A stretch of 64,000 nt of DNA from Paguma larvata. Its lineage: Eukaryota; Chordata; Mammalia; Carnivora; Viverridae. The stretch covers positions 68,483,312 to 68,547,311 of the forward strand of contig CM057826.1 of NCBI GenBank assembly GCA_030068075.1. The letters are read 5' to 3'. Below, piece by piece: positions 34,325 to 45,627 of the stretch; position 1 is the first letter of the stretch, and every line of letters begins with the position of its first letter. The position numbers were made by a program, and so were the translations under genes. The notes under the pieces were generated by a model that worked only from the letters and a program-made list of their open reading frames with translations, was not told the DNA's origin and did no database searches.

Positions 34325-34490
34325 CAGAACAGGAGAGTGGAAAGAACTCTAGACATTTCAAAAATATCTTTCTTCTATTCCTGATCTTGGTCAACTCAGA
34401 TCTCTTAAGTATTGTCTTTTCTGTAAAAAAATACTTGTGGAGAAATGTGGTTACATATAAAAGCACTCAGTAAATTGCAAAGCATAAAAA
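34325..34490 (+). mobile_element. Possible second MIR-type SINE, sense
   Basis: 'CAGGAGAGTGGAAAGAACTCTAGAC' then 'TTCTATTCCTGATCTTGGTCAACTCAG' is compatible with a MIR3-like head and core. The 3' part is not recognisable. Confidence 0.4.
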
Positions 34491-34567
34491 GAATCCAAGA
34501 CAGTATTATTTTCTCCTACTTTTGTAATATGTGCCTTTCGGTATTTGTTATTGGGCTCACTTGACCT

Positions 34568-34760
34568 TGGCTCTCAAACTGAAGTATTCATAAGACACAC
34601 TGAGGAACTTTAAAGAATGCAGTTTCCTGGGCCTTGCCCTAGAAGATTCTAGTTCAGTAGGTCTGGGGTGAGGAATGAGGCTGCATTTTTAACAAGCTTT
34701 TCTGTTGATGCCCATGCAGGTGAACTGTGGACATCTTTCAGGAAGTACTGAAACTGTGAT
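34568..34760 (+). mobile_element. MER5-type hAT-Charlie DNA transposon remnant
   Basis: A non-autonomous hAT element. 'CTTGGCTCTCAAACTGAAGT', 'GCAGTTTCCTGGGCCTTGCCC', 'TTCTAGTTCAGTAGGTCTGGGGTGAGG', 'GCATTTTTAACAAGC' and 'GATGCCCATGCAGGTGAACTGTGGACA' match the MER5 consensus in order and direction. Terminal repeats are decayed. It is inactive. Confidence 0.88.
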
Positions 34761-36045
34761 GTGTAACTAATTTGAAGGCTGCCATGAGCGCTCTGGAATT
34801 CTAGATCTTGTTTGGTCCTAAAGCAGTGGTTGGTGAAGGCTACTATGAGCACTGTGGCCCACTGTGCATCATCATTTCTATTTGTAGCTGAGTGGAATTG
34901 GCAGCAGGCACAGGCTGGCAGCGGCTTGCAACACACTCCTTGTCAAAGCACATACTGTTTCTGCAGCTGGCATCTATTCCCTGTACATCCCAATTATAAC
35001 AGTATTACTGAGTCTTGTGACAGTCACACATTTCATCACCTTAGGGGACTGGGCAGAGCAGGTTTACCGTGGCATGGGTGCCCTGCTCCCTTGTTTCCTC
35101 ATATTCATCACTGCTTAGGAATCTTGTTGGTCTCGTTTCGCACCAAGTGTCTGCTGTTCCTAACTGGGGATGTTTGCAGCCCAGACCAGGTCAGGGATTA
35201 TGTATGAGCTGCAGGTTGTAGAGAGTCTTACCTGCTGTAAAACACTCATTTTTGAACCATTTTAATATTAAAGTTGTCACTATTACAATGATCGCCATGC
35301 TTTTGCCCCCCTTTGCTGGGCCTGTATGCCTCAGCAAACCATTCCCACTCCCGGATGCACACGGCTGGCTCTCTATAATTTGATAGAACTATAGGGTGCA
35401 TTTCACTCTACCTGCATAATGGAGAGTTTTGACTCCTGCACGGCTTCTCCTCTTAAGGGAAGTAAAGGGGCTTAATAAAATTGATGTCGTACTACTGTAT
35501 GAAATACACTGTTGATATATGATATATACTCAAAAAGCCTCTCCTTAGGAACCTGGTTAAAAAACAAAAAGAGGAGCAAGTTGATCCACAAAGAAACATG
35601 TGTTGAGAGTATTCATCATTTGGATGATTACTGGCAGTATGTTATACTGAAAGGTTACAATTAAGCAAGATATCAAAATAAATAAGATTTCTTCTTTTTA
35701 TTTTTTGAAGCTATCCTGACATGTATTTGGGATCAACAGATGTTCCTGATAACACCTTCTCTGTTAGATCAGTGTAACATTTAAAAGCTACTTGGTATCA
35801 GCTGGAAAAAAATGAGTGCTGATATTAAAATCTGGGATAATAGGCTGAATATTATCAATGTAAATAAAAAGAATGGCAAGTGTAAATATCGATGGTAAAT
35901 GTAGTTGCAGCCACGTCAGAAACACAGGGAATCTTAAGCTATGCATGTTTGTAGTAGAATTATCTCTCATAAAAAATATTTGCAATGGTCCTAGAATGTA
36001 AGAAATTGTAGAAGTTAATAAAAGAATTACTTTGAGTGTTCTGCC
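34761..36045. other. Single-copy stretch, no gene recognised
   Basis: Includes a 131-codon plus-strand frame (34812-35207) with many Cys, His and Trp residues but no recognisable domain, start context or splice framework. No repeats are recognised. Confidence 0.4.
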
Positions 36046-36049
36046 ATCT

Positions 36050-36510
36050 ATAATTTAAAAGAAATAGGTGGAGTTTGGAAGAGAAAAAGAAAATGGTCAT
36101 GGACTTTATAAGAATAGGAACCCAAACGTATGTGTTGGAGTTCAGAAAATGAGGATTCTTCAGCTGGAAAAGAGACACTTAGGATCTGATATCAATTTAG
36201 CAATGGCCTTCAAAAACTGGATGTAAGAACTTAATACAGAAGGTGATCAATTTTTGCCCCCATTAAATTTTAGCAAAAGCAAAGGGAAATGTGTCTTAAT
36301 ACAGAATCTGACAGTTTTAGATTTGAAGTTGATGTTTCTAGGAGAAGAACAATTTCTGAAGGATGGAATTACGAAAGAGCTTTAAAAGACAACACAATCT
36401 ATATTGTTTGTTAGGATGGTTTTTGAGGTGTTGTGGCTAATGTTGGAAAGGTCACAGTGCTTTTTAAGGTTCCTCAACCCTACAATTCTATGATTAAACC
36501 TACTTTGTAG
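36050..36510. other. Possible ancient CR1/L3-like segment
   Basis: 'GGTTCCTCAACCCTACAATTCTATGATTAAACC' is reminiscent of the ends of CR1-clade elements ('...TCTAAGATTCTATGAT'). The upstream part could fit too. This is a weak impression with no firm family. Confidence 0.25.
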
Positions 36511-36877
36511 CACGGTACCCAAGAGGAACAAGCAATTGCTGTGAGAGAAGTTCTTAGAATTGCCTCAAACTCAAAGGTTAAAAGAAATGACAGGGAAGTT
36601 TTTAGTTTAACTTGGAGCACATAAGCTAGAGCTGTAGGAAGGCTAGTGACACGTCCTGATCTGAGGTAAATTTCCTGTTGGAAAAGTGCCGCACAGACTG
36701 TGAAAGGGTGGCATGGCTGAAAATATCAATTAGAACAGTCACAAGCCAGGAAGTTGATGAGTCAATGCTCATCCTAATTTTTACCCATGATGATGAAAAG
36801 TCATTTCTCTGAATGCAATAGGTGCTAATGATTTCCTTATTCTTTTAAAACACTGATAGAATTACCTTTTCCCTAAA

Positions 36878-37085
36878 ATTAATTTTTTCTATTGTGGCAA
36901 AATACACATAGAATAAAATATACCATTTTAACAATTCTTAAGTGCACAGTTCAGTGCCATTAGATGCATTCACACTGCTGTGCAACCATCATCATTGTAC
37001 ACCATTAGGACTCTTCATATTTCCTGGCTGTAACTCTGTACCCATTAAACAATAATTCCCCATCTCTCCTTCTAATAAAGTTACT
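36878..37085 (-). mobile_element. Old L1M 3' UTR, antisense
   Basis: 'TATTGTGGCAAAATACACATAGAATAAAATATACCATTTTAAC', 'AAGTGCACAGTTCAGTGCCATTAGATGCATTCACACTGCTGTGCAACCATCATC' and 'AACTCTGTACCCATTAAACAATAATTCCCC' are textbook antisense old-L1 3' UTR blocks. Confidence 0.9.
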
Positions 37086-37825
37086 TTTCTAATTAATTAT
37101 ATTAATGAACTGTTGATTAGTGGATACACAGTAGTTTTAGCAAGAGAAGAAATCTAATGATGGTTCTCCTATCTTAGGGAAAGAAATTGTAAACTGTTTA
37201 TTACCATCTGAAGGATATGATCATTCACGGTTAAAAGTTCTAAAACTGGAAGAAGAAAAATCTATTGCAATTAAAAAAAAACCTTAAAAACAGAAAACAT
37301 GTGAAACTACAGGAGTGATTCTCTCCATCCCCTAAATTTGTACACATTTGAATATTCAAGCTTTGGTTGGAAATACCTCATCTATAACTATACTGGTATT
37401 AGGCTGTAGCTGTAATATAGTTGATGATTGGGCTTACATTAGTAAAACATTGGCTCACAGATGACAAGAAGATAACGAATTTTACACTACAGAAACACAT
37501 CTTCAGACTGCTGTGCCTTCCAAGTGGTTATGTTTTGGGTTTCTAATGGCCATAGTTTAGTAATAGATTCAAAACATGAGTAACTTTGTGGAGAGAATTT
37601 AACATTCTGGATTTAATTTTATCTGCTGTAAAATGTTTGTTGTTTATGTTTGTAAAAAATACCAGTGCTATATTTATCTTTGTTTATTGGCTATAAAAAA
37701 AAAAAAACTGGCTCCATTAACATACACAACTATCTGTAGGATGTGCACAAAAATAACTAAAAAACCGGAATGGTTATTTAACCATCTAAGTGAAGTTGGG
37801 CTTATGTCAAATTTCATTCTTAAAA
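37086..37825. other. Unassigned AT-rich stretch
   Basis: No recognised repeat or exon. Contains an A12 run near 37694-37707. Confidence 0.45.
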
Positions 37826-37829
37826 AAAG

Positions 37830-38520
37830 TTATCTGTCTTCTCACTGGCTGTTAATATTTTTTCTTTATCCTTTGTTCTGCAATTTCACTATGCTGTGGA
37901 TAGGCTGGGGTGATTTTTATTTATGTTTTATGCATTTTAAATCTTGGAACCTTAGTTATTATCTCTTTAAATATAATTTACCTTCCATTTCTGTTTGGTA
38001 GACCACATCAATCTGTCTTTTGGTGCTGCATTCTGAGTAGGCTAGTTAGTCCTAGCTTTTAATTCACTGAATCTGTGTTAATAAGGAGGTTTTTAAAAAA
38101 ATTAAATTAATATGTTTGCATTAAATTTCTCACTGGTTGTATTTTTTATTTATCTGTTCTCAATTTGTTTATGTCTGTTTTGTTTCATCCTTACTTTTTC
38201 ACTTCTTATTTTATAATTATTTTTTTAAGGTTTATTTATTTTTGTGAGAGAGAGCATACGCGCAAGCAGGGAAGGGACAGAGAGAGACAGGCACAGAGGA
38301 TCCATAGCGGGCTCTGCGATGACAGCAGTGAGCCCAACGCAGGCTTGAACTCAGGAACCACCAGATTATGGCCTAAGCCGAAGTCAGACGCTCAACTGAC
38401 TGAGCCACGCAGGTGCCCTGACTTTTTCACTTTAAAGATAAGACTATTTTTATAAGGAACTCAAAGACTTTTGATTACACGTCATTTTGAAATTAAAAAA
38501 AAAATTCCTACTTATTGGTA
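37830..38520 (-). mobile_element. Probable L1M/HAL1 5' region, antisense, split by a SINE
   Basis: 'TGCAATTTCACTATGCTGTGGATAGG', 'TTATTATCTCTTTAAATATAATTTACC' and 'TAATTCACTGAATCTGTGTTAATAAGG' resemble the antisense of the old-L1/HAL1 ORF1 region ('...CTATGATGTGTCTAGGTG', 'GCCATTATCTCTTCAAATA'). A SINE at 38205-38420 interrupts it. The call is moderate because divergence is high. Confidence 0.45.
38205..38420 (-). mobile_element. Felid CAN-SINE, antisense, with 12-bp TSD
   Basis: A T-rich tail is followed by a GA-rich tract, 'GCGGGCTCTGCGATGACAGCAG' and the head 'CTCAACTGACTGAGCCACGCAGGTGCCC'. The target duplication 'ACTTTTTCACTT' is identical at 38193-38204 and 38421-38432. The body shows moderate divergence. 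Confidence 0.95.
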
Positions 38521-38939
38521 GTGATAATTCCTATGGCTCTGGGATAATCATTCCTAAATTTATCGTGAGTAAGCTGTCCTCTTATTCTACCTGCCTTCTC
38601 CTGCCACCCAAATGCATTACTGCTTACCCTCTAATTTTGGGGTGGTTTTGCCTGCCCTGAGACCCTTAACACTGAGCTAGCTGGTGAGCAGCACAGCCCA
38701 CATCCTGCCTAACAGTCTTTTGGTATTCCATCTTATGAAGGGTCACAGCTTTATTTAAGGTTAGCCTCAGGCAATGGGTAATTTGGACAGCATCCTTTCC
38801 TCGGCCAGGAACCTAATTTAACGATCATTCCTCCCTCCTTGAATCTACATAGGCAGATTCTCCCTCTACTTTTAAATCTATTTCCAGTGCAAAAATTTTC
38901 ATTCATTCGTTCATTCATTTATTTATTGTGCATTATTTT
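38521..38939. other. Unassigned stretch
   Basis: No element recognised apart from a short (ATTC)n-like run at about 38900-38930. Confidence 0.45.
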
Positions 38940-39023
38940 TTCCTTTTCCGTTTCCTTTTCCTTCTCTTCCTTCCCTTCCCTCCTCTCCCCTCCCCTCCCC
39001 TCTCCTCTCTTTTCCTTTCCTCC

Positions 39024-39064
<41 letters not shown>

Positions 39065-39090
39065 ATCTATCTATCATCTATCTATCTATC
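38940..39090. repeat. Polypyrimidine tract joined to a (TATC)n microsatellite
   Basis: About 85 bases of nearly pure C/T (38940-39024) run directly into about 16 TATC units (39025-39090) with two 'ATC' slips. The C/T part has mirror symmetry ('CCCCTCCCCTCCCC') that could form triplex H-DNA. Expected to be length-variable. Confidence 0.97.
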
Positions 39091-41505
39091 ATTATTGCTC
39101 TCTTTGGAGGGAAGGAAAACAATTCAGCGTTGAACTGAGAATGTTAACCTGCCTAAGAGGTCAAGGTCTACATGTACAAACTATCAAGAAAATTAATGTT
39201 AAAATCTGCTTTTGAACTTCACAGTTCAATGAATCTCTTTGAACTTAACATTAAATAACTTTTTTGCACACTCTAGCTTGAAATTTGGGAGGTGGATCAA
39301 CTGATTTTTAACAAATGAGAAGAGAAGAGAGAAATGGCTGATAAGGGGCTATATGGCATCTAATAGGTAGGTAATTCATAATTACAAATTTAGAGTCTAT
39401 TATTGTTATATTTGTGTATATTTTATGCAAAAGTAATTTTTGTCTTGAATGACTTGGACAATTATCCCAGATATTTTCAGAAAAAAAATGTGTAAGTTTG
39501 GGAAAAAGTATTAGGTGATGCACATTATGATAAGGGTAAAAATTGAAACAGCTATAATAAACTATGATGTTAATACTGTAGGAAAAAATTAAAAGTACTT
39601 AATTTAAAATCTGAAGTGGGTCAATGCCTTCAGTCACTAACTTTGCAAAGTTTTTCTGCGTAGATTTCTTTTTCTAATGAGTTGTCAGATGTGCTTAATG
39701 TTAACAACCAGCAAAGCGCTTCTTGTGTGATTCAAAAATGCCTGAAATATTGAGCATAAGACTCATTTGATAAAACTTGGACAATAATTAAACTGGCCTA
39801 AGAACAATGAAGTATAAGCTGAATTTAAGAGTGATGTTTTGTTGAGCTGCCAAGAAAAAAATTCCCACATAACTGTATGAATGATATAGAAATCTTTGAC
39901 AATGGTGTAAAGCTGTTACCCCATTTTTCAATTGAAAGTTCAGCCAGATGTCAGCAAATCTGATGACATGGAACTGAAAAAGACTTGTATATTTAGCTTT
40001 CTTTTTTAAACTATTATTATTTTAGTCCTTAAAGACTCAGTTTTACTAAGACATGATTCATCAAAAACTTGCCTAGAGGAAACCTTGCTGGGTAGAGCAG
40101 AAGACAAGTGAGGCAGACCGTGTTTTTCCATTGATTCGAACATCTCTGTTCTGGGAGTGGATTCTAGAAAAAAGAGGGGTTATATAAACGTGTCTCTTCT
40201 ATCCTCGAAGAAGCGGCTGGGCAACTGGAAAAAAAATCTTTATGCATACTGCTGGCAGAGAAATTCTAATGGTACTTTAAGCCTGATTTGGCACACCATG
40301 TAACTCTTCCAGGCACAATGCACAATTTTCATAAACAGACTGAACTGAAAGATTCCCTGCCATTGTTTTGCCATTCAGCTGACCCTGAGTGTAACTAAAG
40401 AAGATATTTCAGCCTAGGTATTATGCAATATTTTTACAGAAAAAAGATTCATAAGTAGGGATTCACAAAAGCTGTGGACATGATTTATAAAAGCAATAAT
40501 CAATTGTTTATTTTTAAGTGTAAGCGGAAAAATTGCTAAATAATTTTCTTTGGAAATCTCTAGGACCCAAACCGTTCATGTCAGAAAACCAGCATAATTT
40601 ATTTTTTTAAGAAATCATTAAGATATTCAGAAAATCCAGTAGCTAAGAATTTATGAAATAAATATGGTTTGTGAATTCCCCATCTTTTCTAGTAAAAGGT
40701 CATTAAAACTTTCTGATCTGTTCTTTTTTTTATGTTTTCATTGGAAATATTCACTTGTGTTTCCATTATGTATTTTTTGTATGCGTTTCCACAAGATTTT
40801 GTTTTCTGGGAAATTATTTTTTTTAATGTTCTTGACTATGTCAAGCACAATGAATGTAATCAAAGGGTAAATAAAAATAACAATAAGTTTCACATTTTTC
40901 AGTGGAGAAATTAAGTGTGGGAACATTCCTGTATGCTTCTAAAGAAATTCAAGAACTTGGCAAGCAAGGATGGTGGGTGGGGCCTTGAATAGTGATTAGC
41001 CCACTTTGCTCATCTAAAACATGGGAGTGATAAGGATCTCTCTGATTAATAATATATTAATAATAATATTTAAAACTATGTAGCTTAGTTTAAAATCTTC
41101 TGTCCATTATACCTAGGTTACCCTATATTCTATTTTTTATTCCTAGGGTATTGAACTCTGACTAGGAACACCAAAATCTTACCAACATTTCCTTAAACAT
41201 CTTTGTTCTATCAAAGAGTGTTAACAAGAATTTTTTAACCCTGGCAGAATTGTACAAATTAGTGATTATGTTGAATAATGATCATAACATAATGTTGTGT
41301 TTAGAAGAACAAAATAAAAAAATGTGTTTACAACAATGCAATTAAATTTCCAGTTTGCCAACACACTGCACTGCAAGCAAATGCTAGTGAATTTTAATTC
41401 TTAATCATTCTAGTCTAAATATTATTTTCATATAAATAAAAAATAATGTGAGATTCTTTTTTTAGACTCCCGGTCTGAGATTTATATCGAAACCTTAAAA
41501 ACCTA
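39091..41505. other. AT-rich single-copy stretch, no gene recognised
   Basis: No interspersed repeat is recognised over 2.4 kb, which is notable in this window. Frames are short. The stretch may include conserved noncoding DNA. Confidence 0.45.
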
Positions 41506-41509
41506 CTTT

Positions 41510-42360
41510 CATATATTTTGCTTTATTAAAAAACTTAATTAGAAATATTTAAAATATTCAGAAAGGAAAATCAGTATATATGCCTGATGCACCTACCACA
41601 TAACCTAAGAAAGAATACATTATATAATTAAAGCTAAAAATTAAAGCTCTCTGATTCCACCTGCCTTTACCTCTGTCATCCTCTGAGGAAACCATTCTCC
41701 TGAATTTTATATTTAAAGTTCTAGTGTATTTCTTATAATTTTACATCATAAATGTGATTTAAGCTTTATGTATATGGTACTAAACTGGATGCATACTTCT
41801 GCTTATTGCTTTTATCACTTGATATAAATGTTTGAAATTCATCCAGGTATATGTGACTGCACTTTATTCATTTTCTGTGAATGGCACCGTCATTCATCAT
41901 CTCTTCTTCTATATCTGGACATAGTTCCAACTCTTCTCAGTATTACACACAATGCTGCATAAGCAGTCTTGTATTAGTATCTTTATATAATTTATGATAG
42001 TTTTTTTTCATATGTATAACTATAAGTAAAATTGCTGGGTCATACGATATTCTATCTTCAACCTTATTGTCAGTTGTCAAATTGTTTTTCAAATCAATTA
42101 TACCAATTTATATTCTCACTAGCAGTGAAGAAGCAGTGAATTTCTATATTCTTGCCAACTCTTGATATTGTCAGACTTTTTTCCCTATTCTGATTAGGTG
42201 AAATGTTATTTCCTTGGTGTTTAAGTGGTACATTCCATTCTATATAAGGAGGGGCCTCTTTTTTATTGACTGATAATTTAGATTTCCTCCTCTGTGCATT
42301 GTTTATTAGCTCATAATTTTTGTTCATTTTTTGGTGGTATTTATCTTTTCCTTATTAATT
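41510..42360 (-). mobile_element. Old L1M LINE 3' part, antisense
   Basis: 'GAGGAAACCATTCTCCTGAATTTTATATTTA', 'GCTTATTGCTTTTATCACTTGATATAAATG', 'CACACAATGCTGCATAAGCAG', 'AAAATTGCTGGGTCATACGATATTC' and 'TCTTGCCAACTCTTGATATTGTCAGAC' are antisense 3' UTR and ORF2 blocks of an old L1. Frames are heavily broken. Confidence 0.82.
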
Positions 42361-42539
42361 GGTAAGTTTTACAAAATATAAAGATAGTAATCATTTATTG
42401 GTTTTATGTACTGCCTAACCTTCTCTTGGCCCATGTCTCATTGTCTGATGTTTTTAGTACTTTTTTTTTTTAAAGAACAGTGACCATTTTTAGTAGAATA
42501 ACTAGTATATGCGTACTAATTATACACCCATATATAATT

Positions 42540-42616
42540 ACTAGAGTATGTGTTTATGCATATACACATACATACATATGCATGTATGCATACATAAATA
42601 CATATACACACACAGA
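42540..42616. repeat. Degenerate (CATA/CACA)n repeat
   Basis: An imperfect mix of CATA, CATG and CACA units. It is too interrupted to be strongly polymorphic. Confidence 0.8.
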
Positions 42617-42689
42617 GAAAAAGACCTGAAATAATGTATGCCAAGATGATGTCTCCAGGTACGGGAATTAATAATTCTTTCTTTTTAAG

Positions 42690-44510
42690 ATCTTATCTGG
42701 GATTTCTAGTTTCATATTCAGCATGCAAGGAGCTTGGAAAGTACCACTCAATTTTAACAACAAATAAAAAGCTGAACAAACTGAAAAATCAACAACTTTC
42801 TTAGATCCATAAGAGAAATGAGGTCACAGGGCAAACCTCCTCCTCCAAACCGGAAAGATAAGCAAATACAGAGAATCACAACCCCCCAGAAGAGAAACTT
42901 CTGCAGAAACCAGTGCCTAGACAGGAAAACCTGAAATGTAATTGATGAATTGCTGGGGGTGTAGGCTATGCAAGTCTGAGAGATAAAAACTCCAAGAGTA
43001 CCCCATCATCAGAGCACTCCACTTTGAAATTTTACCATGTTCTCACAATGAATATTGAAGGAAGATCCCCTACTACTTCTGGTAGAGGGAAGAGAAAGGA
43101 AATCACTGTGACATATACCAAACCATTCTGTTCTTAACAAGATCTCTCTTTAGAAGAAAATATTTAGTCATATTCTAACCTGCTGGGGGTTTTATCAGAG
43201 CCTAACTGGCAGAGGAGAAGGAAAACACTCAATTCCAGTAGGCACTAGCCTTCCACATGGAGTAAGAGAAATATCCAACTCCGTATCACCCTAGCCATTC
43301 TGTATCACCTGAGGAGTGGAAAAACTGAGAAGCGTGTGTGACTTTGACACTCCAAAGGTATAGGCTTACTAAAACACTGAGAACTAATCACAGAGGTATA
43401 GAATACTTCTTCGACCCCATACCTTACAACCACATTTCTAACAGCCTAAAATCAGTTTATTTTACCCACAAAGATCATGTCTGGCTATCAAGAAAAAATT
43501 ACAAGACATATTAAAGAAAAAAATACAGTTTGAAAAGACAGAGGAAGCATCAAACCAGATTTAGATACGGTGAGAATGTTGGAACAAACAGACCTAGAAT
43601 TTAAAACAATTATGATTAATATATAAGGGCTCTAATGGATGAAGTAGTCAGTACGCAAGAACAGATGGGTAATGTAAGCAAAGAGATGGAAATTTTATAG
43701 AAGAACTGAAAAGAAATACAAGAGATCAAAAAACGGAAATAGAGAATACTTCTGATGGACTTCTTATTAGACAGAATACAGTTGAAGAAAGAATCTCTGA
43801 ACTTGAGGATTTCTCCATTGAAACTTCCAAAACTAAAAGCAAACGAAGGTTGAAACAAACAAACAAACAAACAACTCCCAAAGTATTTGAGGACTGTGGT
43901 ACAACAACAAAAGTTATAACATAATGGGAATGCTACAAAGAGAGAGAAAAAAACAGAAGAAACGTTTGAAATAATAGTGTTTGAAAATTTCTTCAAAACA
44001 ATATCCTATATCAGAACAAATCCAGAAAGCTTTTGGAACACCAAGCAGAATAAATGCTTGGTATACTTATTCATAATATAGTTAGTCATATTATCTTCAA
44101 GTTAAAGAAAACCAAACATAAAGAAAAAAATCCTCAAGGAAGCCAGAGGAGGAAAACACCTTTCCTATAGTGGAGCAAAGATAAGAACTACCTCAACTTT
44201 TCCTCAGAAGCCATACAAGCAAGTAGAATATAGAGTGAAGTTTATTTAAGATGTTGAGAGTAACCCCTCAAACAAACCTAGAATTGTGTACCCTATGAAA
44301 TTATCCTTCAAAAGTGAAGGAGTACTAAAGACTTCCTCAGGTAAACAAAAATTGAGGGAAATTGTTAGCAGCAGACCTGACTTATAAGAAATGCGAACAG
44401 TTCTTTAGAGAGAGGAAAATGATACAGATCAGAAACCCAGATCTACATAAATAAAGGAAGAGCAGTGGAAAAGAAATAAGTAAGTAGGCAGTGGAGGAAC
44501 CTGAAACAAA
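42690..44510 (+). mobile_element. HAL1 half-LINE, sense, inactive
   Basis: HAL1 elements are L1 relatives that keep an ORF1-like gene but lack ORF2. Sense blocks here include 'AACAAACAGACCTAGAATTTAAAACAATTATGATTAATATA', a coiled-coil-type stretch encoding VEERISELED at 43781-43810, 'ATAATGGGAATGC', 'CAGAAGCCATACAAGCAAGTAGAATA', 'TTATCCTTCAAAAGTGAAGGAG' and 'AGGTAAACAAAAATTGAGGGAAATT'. Together these span the ORF1-like protein from its coiled coil to its C-terminal domain. Many stops and frameshifts make it a pseudogene. A (CAAA)n run at about 43855-43875 lies inside. Confidence 0.75.
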
Positions 44511-44514
44511 CTAG

Positions 44515-44904
44515 ATGGAATGTACCTCTTTAAATGCGCAACCACATATCTTTCAGAGAATCTCCAGATATGTGTGTTTCTTGTAGTTGAGGTCACTGTC
44601 AAAGCAAATAATCTAAATGTTTTGTGGACTCCTGTAGTCTTTCTTGGTTGTTCTCCTCAACTACATTGTTGTAGAGTCAGGAAAATGAAGATAGAGGGAG
44701 TGGAGATTCTGTACTCTGGGGATGGGGCTTTTCCTGCCAGTGTTCCTGTTGTCTCAGATTGGAACAGCCTTCATTTATTGCCAAAATTTCCTGTCCTGAA
44801 GCAGGGTTTCCCTTCTCCAAATATGAGGAAAGAGAAAGTGAAGTCACTATGGGGTTACTAAGCCTTTTATCCAATAAAAGTGGGAGATCCAGACTTTTAA
44901 AATT
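44515..44904. other. Unassigned stretch
   Basis: No family is recognised. The 113-codon plus-strand frame 44520-44861 has no recognisable domain. Confidence 0.45.
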
Positions 44905-45627
44905 TTGAACTATTTAAAAAAAACTTTACTGAGTTATAATTGATATGTAATAGCATATATGTATTTAAAGTGTACATTGTGAAAACATTTTGTCATACAT
45001 ATATATCCATGCAACCATCATAATCATGATAAGGAATAGAGGAATAGATAAGGAATGGAGGAGACCTTCCTCAATTCGGTAAAGAGTATCTACAAAAGAC
45101 TCTATAGCTAATATCATACTTGGTGAGAAGCATGAAGCTTTCCCACTAAGATCAGGAACAATGCAAGGATGACCCCTCTCACCATTTGCTTTTCTATGTT
45201 GTATTAGAAGTCCTAGCAAGTGTAATAAGACAAGAAAAAGAAATAAGATTTATACAAACTGGGAAGGGAGAAATACAACTCTCTTTGTTCACAGATGACA
45301 GACTGTGTACGTAGAAAATCTGTAAGAAATGACAAAAAAAAAAAAAAAAAACAAAACCCTGGAGCTAATAAGTGATTATAACAAGGTTATAGGACACAAT
45401 ATATATTACAATATTTATATTTTATATTTATAAATAATATAAAAAGCCAACTGCTTTCTGTATAGCCACAACAAACAAGTGGAATTTGAAATTAAAACCA
45501 CAATATAATTTACAATAGTACTCCCTAAAAATGAAATGACTGACTTAGTATAAAGATAGTATAACCAACTTCAAGACTTAGTATAAAGACATTGTAATTA
45601 AGACAGACAATGTGGTAGTGGTACTTT
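44905..45627. mobile_element. L1 with inverted 5' part (twin-priming structure)
   Basis: The left part (44905-45050) is antisense L1 3' UTR ('TTTACTGAGTTATAATTGATATG'). The right part (45055-45627) is sense ORF2, starting 'CTCAATTCGGTAAAGAGTATCTACAAAAGACTC' and including the reverse transcriptase FxDD active-site motif (Phe-Thr-Asp-Asp, 45288-45299), ending near 'AAGACAGACAATGTGGTAGTGG'. A 3' end in one direction joined to an inverted upstream segment is the signature of twin priming. An A18 run lies at about 45333-45350. The copy is broken and inactive. Confidence 0.75.

Noticed and set aside
34812..35207. 131-codon plus-strand open frame rich in Cys/His/Trp
   Set aside because: No recognised domain, no splice framework and no paralogue I can name. 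Frames of this size occur by chance in 64 kb.
43616..43996. 126-codon minus-strand frame with hydrophobic stretches
   Set aside because: It is the antisense of the HAL1 ORF1-like region.
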